DNA of 64,000 nt from Blepharisma stoltei (Eukaryota > Ciliophora > Heterotrichea > Heterotrichida > Blepharismidae). The translations under genes were made by a program, and so were the position numbers. The stretch spans positions 620,001 to 684,000 of the forward strand of contig CAJZBQ010000057.1 of assembly GCA_914767885.1 (NCBI GenBank), in the 5' to 3' direction. Positions 30,251 to 41,119 of the stretch are shown piece by piece. The notes under the pieces are model-generated. The model made no database searches, was not told the origin of the DNA, and saw only the letters and a program-made list of their open reading frames with translations. How positions within the stretch are numbered: position 1 is the stretch's first letter; every line of letters starts with the position of its first letter.

Positions 30251-33160
30251 TTACAAACCTCAGCAATTTTTACTTTCAGTTTCCCAACGCTTGGATTCAT
30301 AAAGTAGCCTTAAAACGCTTTCAAATTTAGCATGCCGATCTGTAGCTCCTTTTTGATTATTTTCTACAAATTTAGATTCTTCATTATTATCTAAATTTAC
30401 TCAAACATGGCCACAAGATGGCTTTTGGAGCGACAGGATGAACTCAAAATTTTTGCCAGAAAAATAAAAAACTGATAGAAAGGCCACGGGGTCAGGTCGC
30501 AGAATTCCGAGATGGGTGCGGTCTGGGCTAACTGGGCCTCCCCCTCGACCCATAGACAAGAAGACTAGTGGCGCAATACCAATCGAGGATTTCTGGAGGA
30601 GCATTATGTTGCCTGAAATGGCAGAGGTAGTTCCAGAAGGAGGCATCGGACGACTCCCTCATACCCTGAGCACTACCAGGAGTTAAGAGAGTCCTTTGCT
30701 GAATTTTTTTGTTCCAGTAGGTTAGGGTGAGTCTCCCCGAAAATGCCGACGTCATCAGAAAAGGGCGTTAAGTGGTTTTATTGCTTAGCGCCACATGAAC
30801 GTGAAGCTGAAGCTCGAATGGATCAGGGGTTGAAATAAACCCCGTTTTAACCCTTTCTAATCTTAATCTCTCTCTGATTATTATCTTTATTTCCTTGATC
30901 ATTATTTTTTTCATATAAAATGCTTCCACAGACTGATTGAGATCTTCTTCTTGGCCGAATTGAATCTTCTGCTTCACGTAAGTATCTGCTTCTAACTCCT
31001 CCCCTCTGTGAGCGAACAAAACCATTAGAAAAATCCCTAATTTTTGCCCCAAAAATTCACCCTCCGAGCGAACAAAAATTTTTAATAAGCAATTAATTAA
31101 CTCCCCCCCCCCCCCTCCGTGAGCGAACAAAACCATTAGAAAAATCGCCATTTTTTGACCAAAAACCCACCCTCCGTGAGTGAACAAAAAATTTTTTTAA
31201 TAGAAAAAATTTTAATGGAAAAAATTTTGATATATAAGTGATAATTAGTATAATGAAATCTAGAGCTAATTCTGTTTAATTTTAAACAAATTTGCGTTTT
31301 AAAACATAAATTTTGCAAATTAAATTAATATTTGCTTCCCAATTTTTGCAAATTAGGATTTTTTTAAATTTCGAAAAAAATATTTTTTATAAAATTTATA
31401 TATAAATTTTTTTTAAAAAAAAAAATTAACCCCCCTCCGTGAGCGAACAAAATTTTTTGTTCGCTCACGGAGGGGGGGGGGGGGAGTAAGGAAAAAAAAT
31501 TGACAATAAAATTTATATATAAATTTTTTAAAAAAAAAAATTAACTCCCCTTCATGAGTGAACAAAATTTTTTTGTTCGCGCACGGATGGATGGGGGAGT
31601 AAGAATCTGAGAAGCACTTGGTCTTGAGTTTGGATTTGGCATCATTAGCTTTTTAACCAACTTTATCATTTCTCTTGAGTTTTGGCTTGAAAGTGCTTCA
31701 GAATTTACATCAGCATTAATTATAGATTGGCTCTTCCTTTTTTACGTCTCACCCGAGACGAGTCTTCATAGAAGACTGGTTCAGCTGCTAGCGAGCCTCG
31801 CTGGCTATGCCAACATTTCCACGAAGTAGTCTCTAGGGGTAAAAAATCATTTTTCCCAAATTGTCTATCAGGAAGGCACAAAGTCTTCATTTCTGGACGA
31901 GTAGGCAAAAAAACCCAACCGAACACAAATGCAGACTCCGTTTCTGTTCGGTTTGGCTTCAGGTCACAGCAAGGTCCCCAAGCTCAAAAATGTCTGAGGG
32001 ACAGATCGGTGACGTCGCCTTTTTATTTATGTGAAAGTGCTTCAGCAAAAGGAACTTTACAATCACGATTCTGCAGAACTAGCTCTTTTTTATTTTTTGC
32101 AGACCATGGGGTTTTGCCCGTAAGCAGCATAAATAAGACTATCCCAACGCTAAAAACATCAACTTTGCTTCCATAGATGTCTCTTTTTAATATTTCTGGA
32201 GCTGTAAATCCAGGAGAGCCACATATTTGAGTTAATTTTTCTGTATTTATGCATGAAAGTCCAAAATCGCCGAGTTTGATTTCAGTGTCATTATTTTTGG
32301 AAACCATAAAAATGTTTTGCAACTTAATATCCCGGTGCACAATATTTTTAGAATTTAAGTATTCTATGACATTTAGTAGGTTTTTTATAAGAATTATGGC
32401 CTTTTTCTCCGTAATAGGACCATTTGTTCCAATTCTTTGAAATAAATCACCCCCTTGAGCATAGTCAAGGACTAAATGTACATGATGAGGGCTCTCATAT
32501 ATTTTATGAATTTTTATGATCCTAGGATGATCAAGACTTTTCATGATTTCTATCTCATTTATTAAGGCTGAAAAGTGTTCAATCGACTGCAATTGGTACT
32601 TAGGAATGCACTTTATGGCATATTCTTGACCATTTTCAAGATCAGTTGCCAGATATACATAAGAATAGCTCCCTGTGCCCAGTAATGATTTGAAGTCAAA
32701 ATCATTTTTGATATCTGTCATTATGGCAACTCTTGATAGACGATCAAGCCAGTCATCAAGTTCTGTCAATGATTTGACATAGAAGTGTCTTTTCACTATC
32801 CCTTGGCTTATTCTGAAACCGTACTTTTTTTCATCTTGGATTTTTTCAACAAATGGCTCAATTATCTTTCATGATATTGGACACTTTTTATTGGGTTTCA
32901 TTGATTCAGTTTTGGATCTTCATAGTGAATTTCTTGTGAGTGTAAAGTATCGCTTTTTGACCTTGCTGTTAGGGGTCAGTTCAAAAAGAAACCCAGCATG
33001 GATAGGATCAGATGGGGAATCAGTATTTCCTCCCCAAAAGCAGAAACCTTGAGACTGATCTAAGTTAGAAAATATCGACAGCAGTTTTAAAATTATAATT
33101 GATTTATTCTTTTTATTAAATAGCCGGTAGAAAATGAACTGGCAGTTTTATCTTAGCCAT
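30251..33160 (-). CDS. PH-domain CAMK-type protein kinase split by four IESs
   Basis: Starts at 33160 (MAKIKLLSIFSNLDQSQGF). A PH domain (HAGFLFELTPNSKVKKRYF ... LTELDDWLDRL, two UGA-Trp) precedes a kinase domain: LGTGSYSYVYLA, AIKCIPK, HRDIKLQN, LGDFGLS, GSPGFTAPE, and the terminal helix SREMIKLVKKLMMPNPNSRP. Four inserts between direct repeats (33081-33141, 31689-32032, 30993-31599, 30383-30876) break the gene. Removing all leaves 1404 nt, an uninterrupted 467-codon frame ending UAA at 30251-30253. Likely a lipid-targeted serine/threonine kinase; substrate unknown. Confidence 0.9.
30383..30876. mobile_element. IES, 494 bp, SINE-like, 10-bp direct repeats
   Basis: Bracketed by ATTATTATCT (30383-30392, 30877-30886). 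GC-rich compared with its surroundings, no long ORF. Excision joins the kinase tail as GNKDNN|EESKFVENN in frame. The long target duplication suggests a retroposed unit rather than a cut-and-paste element. Confidence 0.88.
30993..31599. mobile_element. IES, 607 bp: family-A MITE carrying a second family-A MITE
   Basis: Outer element bounded by TAA (30993-30995, 31600-31602), with ends CTCCTCCCCTCTGTGAGCGAA and GCGCACGGATGGATGGGGGAG. Inside it lies a complete second copy (31098-31486). Excision of the outer unit restores PSASQIL|RSRYLRE in the kinase. Without the inner copy the outer element is 218 bp. Confidence 0.92.
31098..31486. mobile_element. Nested family-A MITE, 389 bp
   Basis: Inserted in the outer element with TAA on both sides (31098-31100, 31487-31489). 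Left end has two terminus motifs about 60 bp apart (CTCCGTGAGCGAAC, then CTCCGTGAGTGAAC); right end is a perfect hairpin, CCTCCGTGAGCGAACAAAA followed by TTTTGTTCGCTCACGGAGG. Same layout and size as copies at 44886 and 48001. Confidence 0.9.
31689..32032. mobile_element. IES, 344 bp, 13-bp direct repeats, SINE-like
   Basis: Bracketed by GAAAGTGCTTCAG (31689-31701, 32033-32045). Contains GC-rich hairpin-forming segments (GTCTCACCCGAGACGAGTC, AGCGAGCCTCGCT). Excision restores VPFAEALS|SQNSREMIKL in the kinase C-lobe. The direct repeat has no TA dinucleotide. Confidence 0.9.
33081..33141. other. Short IES, 61 bp, in kinase N terminus
   Basis: AT-rich insert between GCAGTTTTA repeats (33081-33089, 33142-33150). 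Removal joins MAKIKLL to SIFSNLDQS in frame and gives the gene its only ATG. An alternative 31-nt GT...AG removal would also keep frame but is unlike the 15-nt introns here. Confidence 0.75.
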
Positions 33161-33810
33161 TATTAATTGCTTATAATCAAAATTTGCATTTATTATTAAG
33201 TTCCTTTGATTGGAAGAGCTCAAGAATAAGCTCGAAAATCCTTTATAACTATCAATGAATTTAGAAATTGATTAATATTCTCAAATATAAATGAGATGCT
33301 AAATATGTTAAAGTACTTTAAAAATAAATCTGCTAATTTAAATTACACTGCTGTATTTTTATAAAAGTTTATGGCTTTCATTGATATGAAATCATATTCA
33401 CAATTTAAATATTAGGAAAAATTTGGCTTTTTTCGATCATTCAATTGAATCTGAAAATCACAGCATTCTTGTGTTTGTGATAACTAATTAAGTATTTTAA
33501 TCAAATGGTCGATATAAATACATAGCTGATTAAGCAGATTTTGGAATTTAAGATATTACTTGCTTAATAGCTTATTTTTTAATTTCTGAATTTAATTAGG
33601 GTACTAATTAATAGTAATCGATCTAAAAAGACATAGCCCTAATATCCCATTGGTAATTGATATATCTGAGATCAATATCTCCAAAAAATTTAAAGCATTT
33701 ATTAAGAGTTGCAAGAAATAATGGGCCTTAATGTTCTTTGCTAAATTTAAAATTTGCTCATATTAAAATAGCTCAATCAGGAAATATTCAATTTAAATTT
33801 TTTAACGGAA
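33161..33810. other. Divergent intergenic region
   Basis: About 650 bp, strongly AT-rich, between the kinase start and a plus-strand secreted-protein gene. Nothing recognised beyond expected promoters. Confidence 0.4.
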
Positions 33811-34125
33811 ATGACCATGAAATGGCTTATACTATTGACTGTCTTAAGCATCTGTTTATCCAATGAAGCACCACAACAATCAGTAATGATAGGAGATGAA
33901 ATGACAGATATAGCTAAAAATGAGATCGTTAATAAAGAAATTGAAGATTTTAAGGAAGGAAAAAGCTCATTCAATCAAGCAAATATTTATCTATTGATGA
34001 GAAAAACACTTGGAGAAATCAATGAGGATGAATATGAAGCTGGGCTAAAAGAACTAGACATGGCTTATACTTTAATGACTGGAAACCCTCCTCCTATAGG
34101 GTTTTTGCAAGAAATAAATAATTAA
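33811..34125 (+). CDS. Small secreted acidic protein
   Basis: 104 residues. The start MTMKWLILLTVLSICLSNEA is a clear signal peptide (the Met at 33817 is an equally possible start). The mature part is acidic and helical (IGDEMTDIAKNEIVNKEIEDF, DEYEAGLKELDMAYTLM), with no Cys. UAA stop. No family recognised. Confidence 0.65.
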   Translation: MTMKWLILLTVLSICLSNEAPQQSVMIGDEMTDIAKNEIVNKEIEDFKEGKSSFNQANIYLLMRKTLGEINEDEYEAGLKELDMAYTLMTGNPPPIGFLQEINN

Positions 34126-34251
34126 TATATTTTGTGAAAGAATCAATCGAGCTTGATTTTTTAGTAAAATATTTTTGATATTGCATTCAGATTATATCAA
34201 TTTTTAATGAATATTTTATCAGAAAAAATAATAAATTATGTATATTAAATT

Positions 34252-34635
34252 TTAACAGCACAAACCTTTGTAGGGCTTTCTTGATAATGATAAACATTTT
34301 TTGTTGACTATAATTCTTGGCATATGCTGATGACTTACTGTCGTTGGTTGGTTTTGCAATATTTGCTTTTTTTTGAATTTTTCCTCAAGATCAGGCAAAA
34401 GCCTTAAATCTTTTACTGAGCCTGCTAATGGCGGAAGTCCTGACCTTTTTAAAACTTTTTGAATTTTGTTAAAGGATTTATTTTTTAATTTCGCTTTTTC
34501 TGCATCCCATAACTCTTTTAGTTCTTTATTTTTCTCAATTTCTTCATCAGTTTCCAAAACCTTATTGCTTTGAGTATCCTTTTGGATTTTTGAAATTTTA
34601 TTATTCTTAATTGTTTTTTTTATTCTGGCAGCTAG
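34252..34635 (-). CDS. Small basic helical protein, start unresolved
   Basis: The open frame runs from an in-frame UAA at 34636 to UAA at 34252, about 127 codons without an ATG near the beginning. Readable part: LETDEEIEKNKELKELWDAE, then LKRSGLPPLAGSVKDLRLLP and a basic Cys-ended tail (LSRKPYKGLCC). The 5' exon may lie upstream beyond an unseen intron or IES, or the gene may be a remnant. Stop of the next minus-strand gene is about 100 bp upstream. Confidence 0.45.
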   Translation of the reverse strand, partial: LAARIKKTIKNNKISKIQKDTQSNKVLETDEEIEKNKELKELWDAEKAKLKNKSFNKIQKVLKRSGLPPLAGSVKDLRLLPDLEEKFKKKQILQNQPTTVSHQHMPRIIVNKKCLSLSRKPYKGLCC

Positions 34636-34742
34636 TTAAGCTGTATCCTAATTTTGCCAAAAAATAAAGCAAAATTGTTCCTCAAAGTATTATATATAAC
34701 CGTTAAATAATATAATAATATAGCTTAGTCATATTTAATCAT

Positions 34743-35354
34743 TTAAATTTTCATTCAAAATTTTGATTTAGAATTTTGGGAATATTTTTTCTGTATAATA
34801 TAGCTATCAATTTCTGAAAAATTTCCCATGTCCTTTAAACTTTTTTCTGCTTCATGATTAACCAAGCTTTTAATGATCCTTTTTGCTATTGCAAGATTTC
34901 TGGAATCTTGAAGTGCAATCCTTGGATTTAAGTAATTTACTGTTTTATTTAGCTTACCTTCACTATATTTACGATTTTTTCCTGATAAATTCGCTGGAGT
35001 TAAAGGATTTATGACTCAAGAAGGCTCATTTTTGAACTTTAACTCGTTGATCTTTTCACAAGTAATTGGGGAAAATGGTCTCCTTCTGACGACTTTTATT
35101 AATTTTCCATGAGAATAGGATCTATAAAATTCTTTGAAATCATTTTCAGCGACTTTTGGCAAGCAGTAAGAAACTTTTCTTTTTTGAATTTGCGTAGCCT
35201 TTGGCTTTATAGGAGTGTGAGTATCGATTTTACGAAGCCTATCAAAATAGCTTTCTGATCGCCTAGTCAAAGTTTCTTCATTTAAACTATCGTTTTTTTC
35301 TCTTCGTTTTATTATATCAGATAAGTTGAGTTTAATTTTCATTATTATTATCAT
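34743..35354 (-). CDS. Uncharacterised basic protein
   Basis: 203 residues from MIIIMKIKLNLSDIIKRREK (start could be the second Met) to UAA at 34743. Two UGA-Trp codons (NEPS-W-VINPL and SKF-W-MKI). Lys/Arg-rich with a VVRRRPFSPITCEK segment; no domain recognised. Its start is 31 bp from the stop of the coiled-coil gene upstream. Confidence 0.7.
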
Positions 35355-35385
35355 AATTCAGAAAATATTAATTTAAGTCTGTACA

Positions 35386-36900
35386 TTAATTTCTTGCAAA
35401 AGAAAATGTTTTCGTTGATTCCAACCTATCTTTAAGCTGCTTTTGCTCTTTCGAAATTGCTGCCATATAGCGATCTAATGATTCTACCCCTACAATTGCA
35501 GATAGCAATTCTTTCAGGGTGATATTATATTTAGTTTCATAGCTGCTTAATAAGCACTCTTGAGCTAGCCTTTGAAGCTCTAATTCTTTAGCTTTTTTGA
35601 CGACTTCTCTGAGTGATTGTAAATGCTGGTCATTTATTTTATTTTCACTAATGCTGACTACCTTGCTCGGTCCATCTTCATTTGCTTGAGTGTCATCTTC
35701 ATATACAACGACCATTTGCTTGGTGACCTTATCCCATACGTTTTTGGGTTTTTGAGTTTGAATATTTTTAGTTAATTGAAAAAGCCTTGCATGAATGTTA
35801 TTTCATTTATCGTTTCCTGAAAAATTCATTGAACCTAGCTTTGAAATCCTGGCAAGCTCTTCTGACAACTGCTCGATTTCCACACTTTTTTGAGCCAAAA
35901 ATAAAATTGAATGAATTGCATCAGTATCCAAAAAACTTGGAAACATTTCAGGGCTTACCGGCTGATTCAGCTTCCACAAACTCCTAACTATTCATACAAG
36001 CCCTTCACTTCTTGTATCTTTTCCTTCTTTCAGTAAGCTTAAATAATGAGAAATCTGTGCATCTCTGACCATCCCCATTTGCTTTCTCAACTGCGTGCTT
36101 TGAGAGTCTAACAGTTGCAAAGGCTCAGCTCTTTTAGAAATTTCTTCTCCTATTGAAGAATTAACTTTTGCAGCTTCTTCTTGTCGTTTTGACAAGAGTT
36201 CTTTCAACTTGGCTTTATAAGACATTCATTCAGAAAACTCTTCTGGGCTTCTTTTTTTCTTCTTCACTTCTTTAGTCTCTTGGATTGCGATCTGTGACTT
36301 AATTTTGTCGATTTCTCCTGCAAAAATCACTGACTGCTTTTTTATGTCTAAGCATTCTCTTCGAAGCTCTTCTCGCTTTTTATGTACATCTTTGAGTTCA
36401 TTGAGAAGCTTTTCATAAGCTTTTTCGAGTTCATCTTCATAAAGTTTTAGGTATCGGCACTTGTCCTTGAAACCTTCGTCTTCATGTTTACGGGCCATTC
36501 GCTGCTTGGTTGTATGTTTTTGCAATTCAACGCTTGTGATTTTCTTCACAAGAGTTGGCAGTCGGTTTCGATATTTTCTTTCTAAAATGTGCCCTTCCAC
36601 AAGATCTTGGCCAGCTACACGCTTTTGAAGAGTAGATTGAGCTTCTTTTAAAGAACGAATAAACTCTAGCTGTCCTTCTTTTTCTTGAAAATCAAGCTTT
36701 TCGACAGCTGCACGTTCTTCGTCTTCAGAATCGTAGCTTAAACCATTTTTTGGGCTAGGTGATAAAGAATCAGATGACTTTTTGCGGACTGCTGTAAGAG
36801 GGAAGACGACAGATGCAGAGATTTGACGAGTTGTAGTTGATCTCAAAAGAGAAGGTAAGGTAATATAAAACCTGCTTCTAGTTTTTGAAGCTTTATCCAT
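35386..36900 (-). CDS. Coiled-coil protein, probably ciliary or cytoskeletal
   Basis: 504 residues from MDKASKTRSRFYITLPSLL to UAA at 35386. Three UGA-Trp codons (EFSE-W-MSYKAK, EGLV-W-IVRSL, GNDK-W-NNIHA) join what would otherwise be three fragments. Coiled coil about residues 75-290 with charged heptads (ELEKAYEKLLNELKDVHKKR), then helical segments. No recognised domain. Confidence 0.82.
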
Positions 36901-37136
36901 GTCTAAATTATAATTAATCTAATTCTGGGCCATAATGAAGCAAATCTTAATTAAAAAAATTTCCAATTTCATAGGTAAAAGTCAAAAGACACTTTGAATT
37001 TTGAAAAATAAAAAATAATTTTGCTATTTTCATAATTCCATAAATGACATCAAAAAACTGAAATTAACCTTATTCTTGCAATTCCAGTTACATTAATTAT
37101 AATAGCAATTACTTATATTTAGCTCTATATACCATC

Positions 37137-37602
37137 CTAACTGCATCACGAAATAAAATGGTGGAACTGATGGAAATTGATTTCTAGGTGCACTCCCTGT
37201 GGAGAAGGTTGAGCCATCATGATGAAGCTGAAAACAGAATCTCTGCCTCTTTTTGAGTAGGCCTCAGATTCGGAGAAACCTTGCCGAAGAGGAAAGTTTT
37301 GTTTATCACCGAAGGTTTTCATGTGCTTTCCAGATGGCTAGACAGGTTTTTGCCTCTCAAATGACTTCGTATATCGTGATTATTGGGGCACCCAGCAGAG
37401 GGTGGATTTAGCCTATGTACTTAATCCTTAGGCTAGATGATTTTTTGCAAGTAAATTCAAGAGGGTGCATTTTGGTTGAGCGTTACGCCATTTGCACTCA
37501 GGTGTATATAGACCCCAGCATAGGTCACCTTTCCTGGAGATAAGGTAATCCGGCTAGTGGGAGTCCCGCTTATGGCCATATAAAACTTTTAACTAACTGC
37601 AT
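37137..37602 (+). repeat. Family-R SINE-like copy with 10-bp target duplication
   Basis: Bracketed by CTAACTGCAT (37137-37146, 37593-37602), giving a 446-bp unit plus duplications. Contains GATGAAGCTGAAAACAGAAT, AGATGGCTAGACAGGTTTTT, a GGGGCACCCAGCAGAGG segment and the 3' end CTAGTGGGAGTCCCGCTTAT followed by AAAACTTTTAA. This copy is the empty-site reference for the element inserted in the 49-kb copy. Confidence 0.8.
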
Positions 37603-37779
37603 GAAGAATTAAAATGTGAGATTATGGAAGAAGGTGAAGTCTGGACGGAAGGTGATGGAGATACAGAGAAAAAATAGAAGCCAAATAATCGGTAAATTCA
37701 TTGGGAATATTGTTAGATTAAGAAAAGATTGACTCCATAAGGAGTGATAACTAATTTTTATTGCTATGCAGCAGATAGG

Positions 37780-38010
37780 ACCTATCCTGATGAAGCTGAA
37801 AGCAATGCCTCTCCCACTTTTAAAGAGGGCCTTTAAGTTTAGGGAAGCCTTGTTGAGCAGGGAAGTTTTTATTTCTTTCTCGAAGAATTTCCTTCTTTGC
37901 AGATAGGCTAGAGAGAGGCTTTGTCTAAAACATTGCATTTCCTTATCGAGACCCTACCCTCCCTAGAGGAACAGGACAATCAAGAGTTTTTTATAAAAAG
38001 ATGCTAAAGT
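37780..38010 (+). repeat. Family-R SINE-like copy, 5' portion
   Basis: Begins near GACCTATCCTGATGAAGCTG and shares the AGGGAAGTTTTTATTTCT and GATAGGCTAGAGAGAGG segments with other R copies, then diverges. Borders approximate. Non-coding. Confidence 0.55.
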
Positions 38011-38164
38011 AGATATATGGATAGAAGCTAGAAGATCAGATTGGATTGGAAGCGTTGCGTCAGTCAAGGCTAGACCCGCAGTTTGGGCAAGCTCAGATGA
38101 AGAAGATTTAGGCTAGATTCTGCCAATTTATAAAACTAGTCCATAAGGGTAAGTAGGTGAATTT

Positions 38165-38410
38165 CCGTCCTATTTAAGTAAAGCCCTCCTCCCCTTCCTT
38201 ATAGGAACAATCGTGTCAAGCTTCAGGTTGTGGCTCTGCCCTAGAGATTTGAATCCTTGGACAGGTGATCCAGGTCGGAATAAAAAATTGCAGCCGTTCA
38301 TTTTTCTCATTTGAACCTTAGGTCTTTGATAACTGTCTTTTGGAACTGAGAGTTGAAGGCTTATGGCCAACATAACTTTTAACTTAACTACATGGCCAGT
38401 CCAAGAATCT
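38165..38410. repeat. R-related repeat fragment
   Basis: GC-richer segment ending GGCTTATGGCCAACATAACTTTTAAC, like the 3' end of family R. The 5' part (GTAAAGCCCTCCTCCCCTTC) also resembles R sequence. Lies just downstream of the gene ending at 38486. Confidence 0.5.
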
Positions 38411-38485
38411 AACGAATATTGCATATCTAAAAAAAACTTTTCCATCGATCTGTAAATAATTTCATACTCAGATACAGCTTGGAGC

Positions 38486-41119
38486 TTATCAGAAATCCCA
38501 TCATCATTTCTCTATATAAAATTTTACAGGTCTTAATTTTTCACCTTTTCTTCTTGCTAAAATTTCGTTTTCATCAATTAAGCCTTCTTGAGCTTGCCTT
38601 CCAGTTTTGCAAAATGTCATCAATACAATGTGCTGCAATATAGATCCTATAGTTCTTAAATTTCTTTATAAATATTACTGTTGGGTTTTAGAGCCTGGTC
38701 TTACTGGTATATGATTTTCTTGGCTATTTAAACAAAAATCTCTCACAATAATCCTTGATATAAAAAATGTGGCTACTAGCATCTTGCGCTTATTATCGTT
38801 TTGCTGTCATAATGCTCCAAATTCGTCCGTTTCAAGTCTAGATCTCTCAAAAGGCATTAAATAATCTTGAGGGATATAAGACCCGTCGTCGATCAATTTA
38901 TCGATAAAAACACGCAAAGGAACTCGCATTAGTTCTTCAGTAGTATTTTCTCTTAACTTCCCCTTTAAATTGGCAAATATCACCAAATTTTGTTTTTGAT
39001 ATCCCTTAAAAATAAATAAAACTTTTAAATTTGAAAGAGCTTTTATTCCTATAAAGAGAGGAGTAAGCAATCTAAAATTCCTTTTACTCTTACTTGGGTT
39101 TTTAATATTTTTGCTTTAATGAATTCTGTCTCTCTCAAATTGTTGTCTTTGTTTGACAAACTTAAATCAAGTTTTGGGTCATTTAGGATGGAAGTAAGCG
39201 GAATTTTAATAGCTTTCATTGTTCATTCCTTTGCAACTTCTGTAAAAATTTTTATAGAAGATTCCATGTTGTTGATATTTTCAAACTTTTTCTTTCCCTT
39301 TTTCTCAAGAAGCGAACTTATAGCCATAATTGGGAATAATACAGCATATCCTATAGCTCGAAATAAACTTTTCCCTCTTAGTCCTACAACTCTCATTTCA
39401 TGTTCTCTTTGACGTTTCTCAGCTGCCATTTTTTGCAAAATCTTAAATTTTTCTTCATCAGATAAATTAGCATCATATCTATATCTTTTTTCTGCATCTG
39501 CATATAACTCAGCTTCGTCATCATCAAAATTCAACTCTGCAAGTACCCTTTTAAATTCCCTGACTCCCCCCCCTTTAAATTGGAACAAAATATCGGTAAA
39601 AATTTCCACTTTTTTGGTAAATTAACCCCCCTTTAAATTGGAACAAAATTTAATTTTATGATAAAAAATTATATATAATTTTTATCTAAAAAGTTTTGAT
39701 ATAAGCTAAATGTTTTTTCTTAACTAAAATAAAAATTTAGTTATATCTTGCTCTTTTTTAAAGAAAAGTATAAAGAACATCTTATTTAAATAAATTTATT
39801 ATCCTTAATTGGTAAATTTTTAAAAAAAAATTAATTTTTTTTTTTTAAAAATTTTCAAAAAAATTTTGTTTTTTTTGATATAGCCCCTGAAATATTTTAG
39901 ATCATTATTGGCCATCCATTTTAATTTCCAAAATTAAATTTGTACTTGTCAGCTTTTTTAAAAGTAAAAAACAAAATTGACAAATCTCCGTTTATGGTTT
40001 TAAGGTACCTAATCAGACTTATACTGTATAAGGTAGGTGCCCTGTACATATTTTTTCTGGTCGGTATTCTGCTGGGGTATAGAGATCTATTAAGATACAT
40101 GAGCTATAAAAATGATATTTTTTATTTGGATAGTTTTGATATAAATTCAATAGGAATTCTTTATATAATTTCAAAATTTAGTTATTTCTTGCTTTATTTT
40201 AAAGAATAGAGTATAAATAACATCTTATTTAAACAAAATTAGCACTTTGATCGATAAATTTTTCTAAAATTTGTTTTTTAAATTTTTTTTATCAATCAAA
40301 ATAATAATTTTTGTGTAAATAATTTTGATACCAATTAATAGTGGCGTATTAATTAATAATGAAAATTTAGTTATATCTTGCTTTGTTTTAAAGGATAAAG
40401 AGTAAATAGCATTTTATTAAACAAATTTATTGATCTAATTCGATAAGTTTTTGAATTTTTTTTTTGTTGAAATTTTTATATATATTTTATAAAAAATTTT
40501 ATATTGATATTTTTTTAAAAAATAAAATTAACCCCCCTTTAAATTGGAACAAAATTTTTAGTTCCAATTTAAAGGGGGGGGAGTGAGGATTTTCTTTTAC
40601 CCTCTTATACTGCTCCTCTACAAGAGTAGTAGTCTGCCCCTGAAACTGTATTTGTGGATTTTGTACAGGATTTTGATAAAACCCTTTCGTTTCTTCTATT
40701 GGTTGATTTTTCTTGTTCATGTTTTCGATCATGCGCAGCATTATTTCTTGCTGCTTTTGTAGTGATGCAAATAAGACTGGCATTTCATTGTACTTAGGAG
40801 TCGCAGGTTTAACAGGTGCAGGAGGAACTTGTGCGCGTTTATCATACTCATTTAATAAAGAAATAAAGCTGTGGGCAAGTTTTTTGTCTTTGTAACGCTC
40901 TTGCTTAAATTCAATTTGTTTGTTAAGTTTTTCTATTTTATTTTCTATTTTTGCATAGCTTGGGCTTCGAAAAGGAGACACGCTGTGAGGCTGCTGAAAG
41001 GAGTAATTTATAGGATTTGGAGAATTCGCAAAAGAGTATTCAGGTTTGTAAAATGGATATACAGGCTTGCTTGAGGAAGTAATAATTCCTTTGCCAATTC
41101 CAGACATGCGATGATCCAT
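38486..41119 (-). CDS. Uncharacterised protein, interrupted by a 1054-bp composite IES
   Basis: About 516 residues. N-terminal part (MDHRMSGIGKGIITSSSKPV) is Ser/Pro-rich with a coiled coil; after the IES come YKRVLAELNFDDDEAELYAD, a hydrophobic segment AIGYAVLFPIMAISSLL, and a Trp-rich C terminus EKWWWDFW, with several UGA-Trp. A 15-nt intron is at 38664-38678. Excising 39544-40597 restores EEQY|KRVLAEL. One small break remains near 39110: ATTAAA is repeated 14 nt apart and dropping 14 nt restores the frame (ETEFIKNPSKSKRN). Family not recognised. Shares a 38-bp divergent promoter region with the CCDC42-like gene. Confidence 0.75.
39544..40597. mobile_element. IES, 1054 bp: a ~31-bp IES invaded by a family-B MITE
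   Basis: Bracketed by TACCCT (39544-39549, 40598-40603). Cutting at these repeats restores the reading frame (1054 = 3n+1), whereas cutting only the MITE at its TGA duplications (1023 bp) does not. Removing the MITE on paper leaves a 31-bp IES. So the host boundary is TACCCT and the mobile element lies inside it. Confidence 0.88.
39561..40583. mobile_element. Family-B MITE, 1023 bp
   Basis: Flanked by TGA on both sides (39561-39563, 40584-40586). Left end has two terminus motifs (CCCCTTTAAATTGGAACAAA) about 55 bp apart; right end is a hairpin of the same motif. The interior holds three tandem-like copies of an AATTTAGTTATATCTTGCTT unit (near 39735, 40176, 40366). No ORF, so non-autonomous. 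Layout mirrors family A although the terminal sequence differs. Confidence 0.85.

Noticed and set aside
31430-31490. The GTGAGCGAAC palindromes as CRISPR repeats or rho-independent terminators
   Set aside because: They are paired MITE ends with target duplications in a eukaryotic genome, not regularly spaced repeats, and do not follow gene ends in a consistent way.
39561-40583. Cutting the 39.5-40.6 kb insert at the MITE's TGA repeats
   Set aside because: That leaves the gene out of frame by one base; TACCCT repeats outside it give an exact in-frame join.
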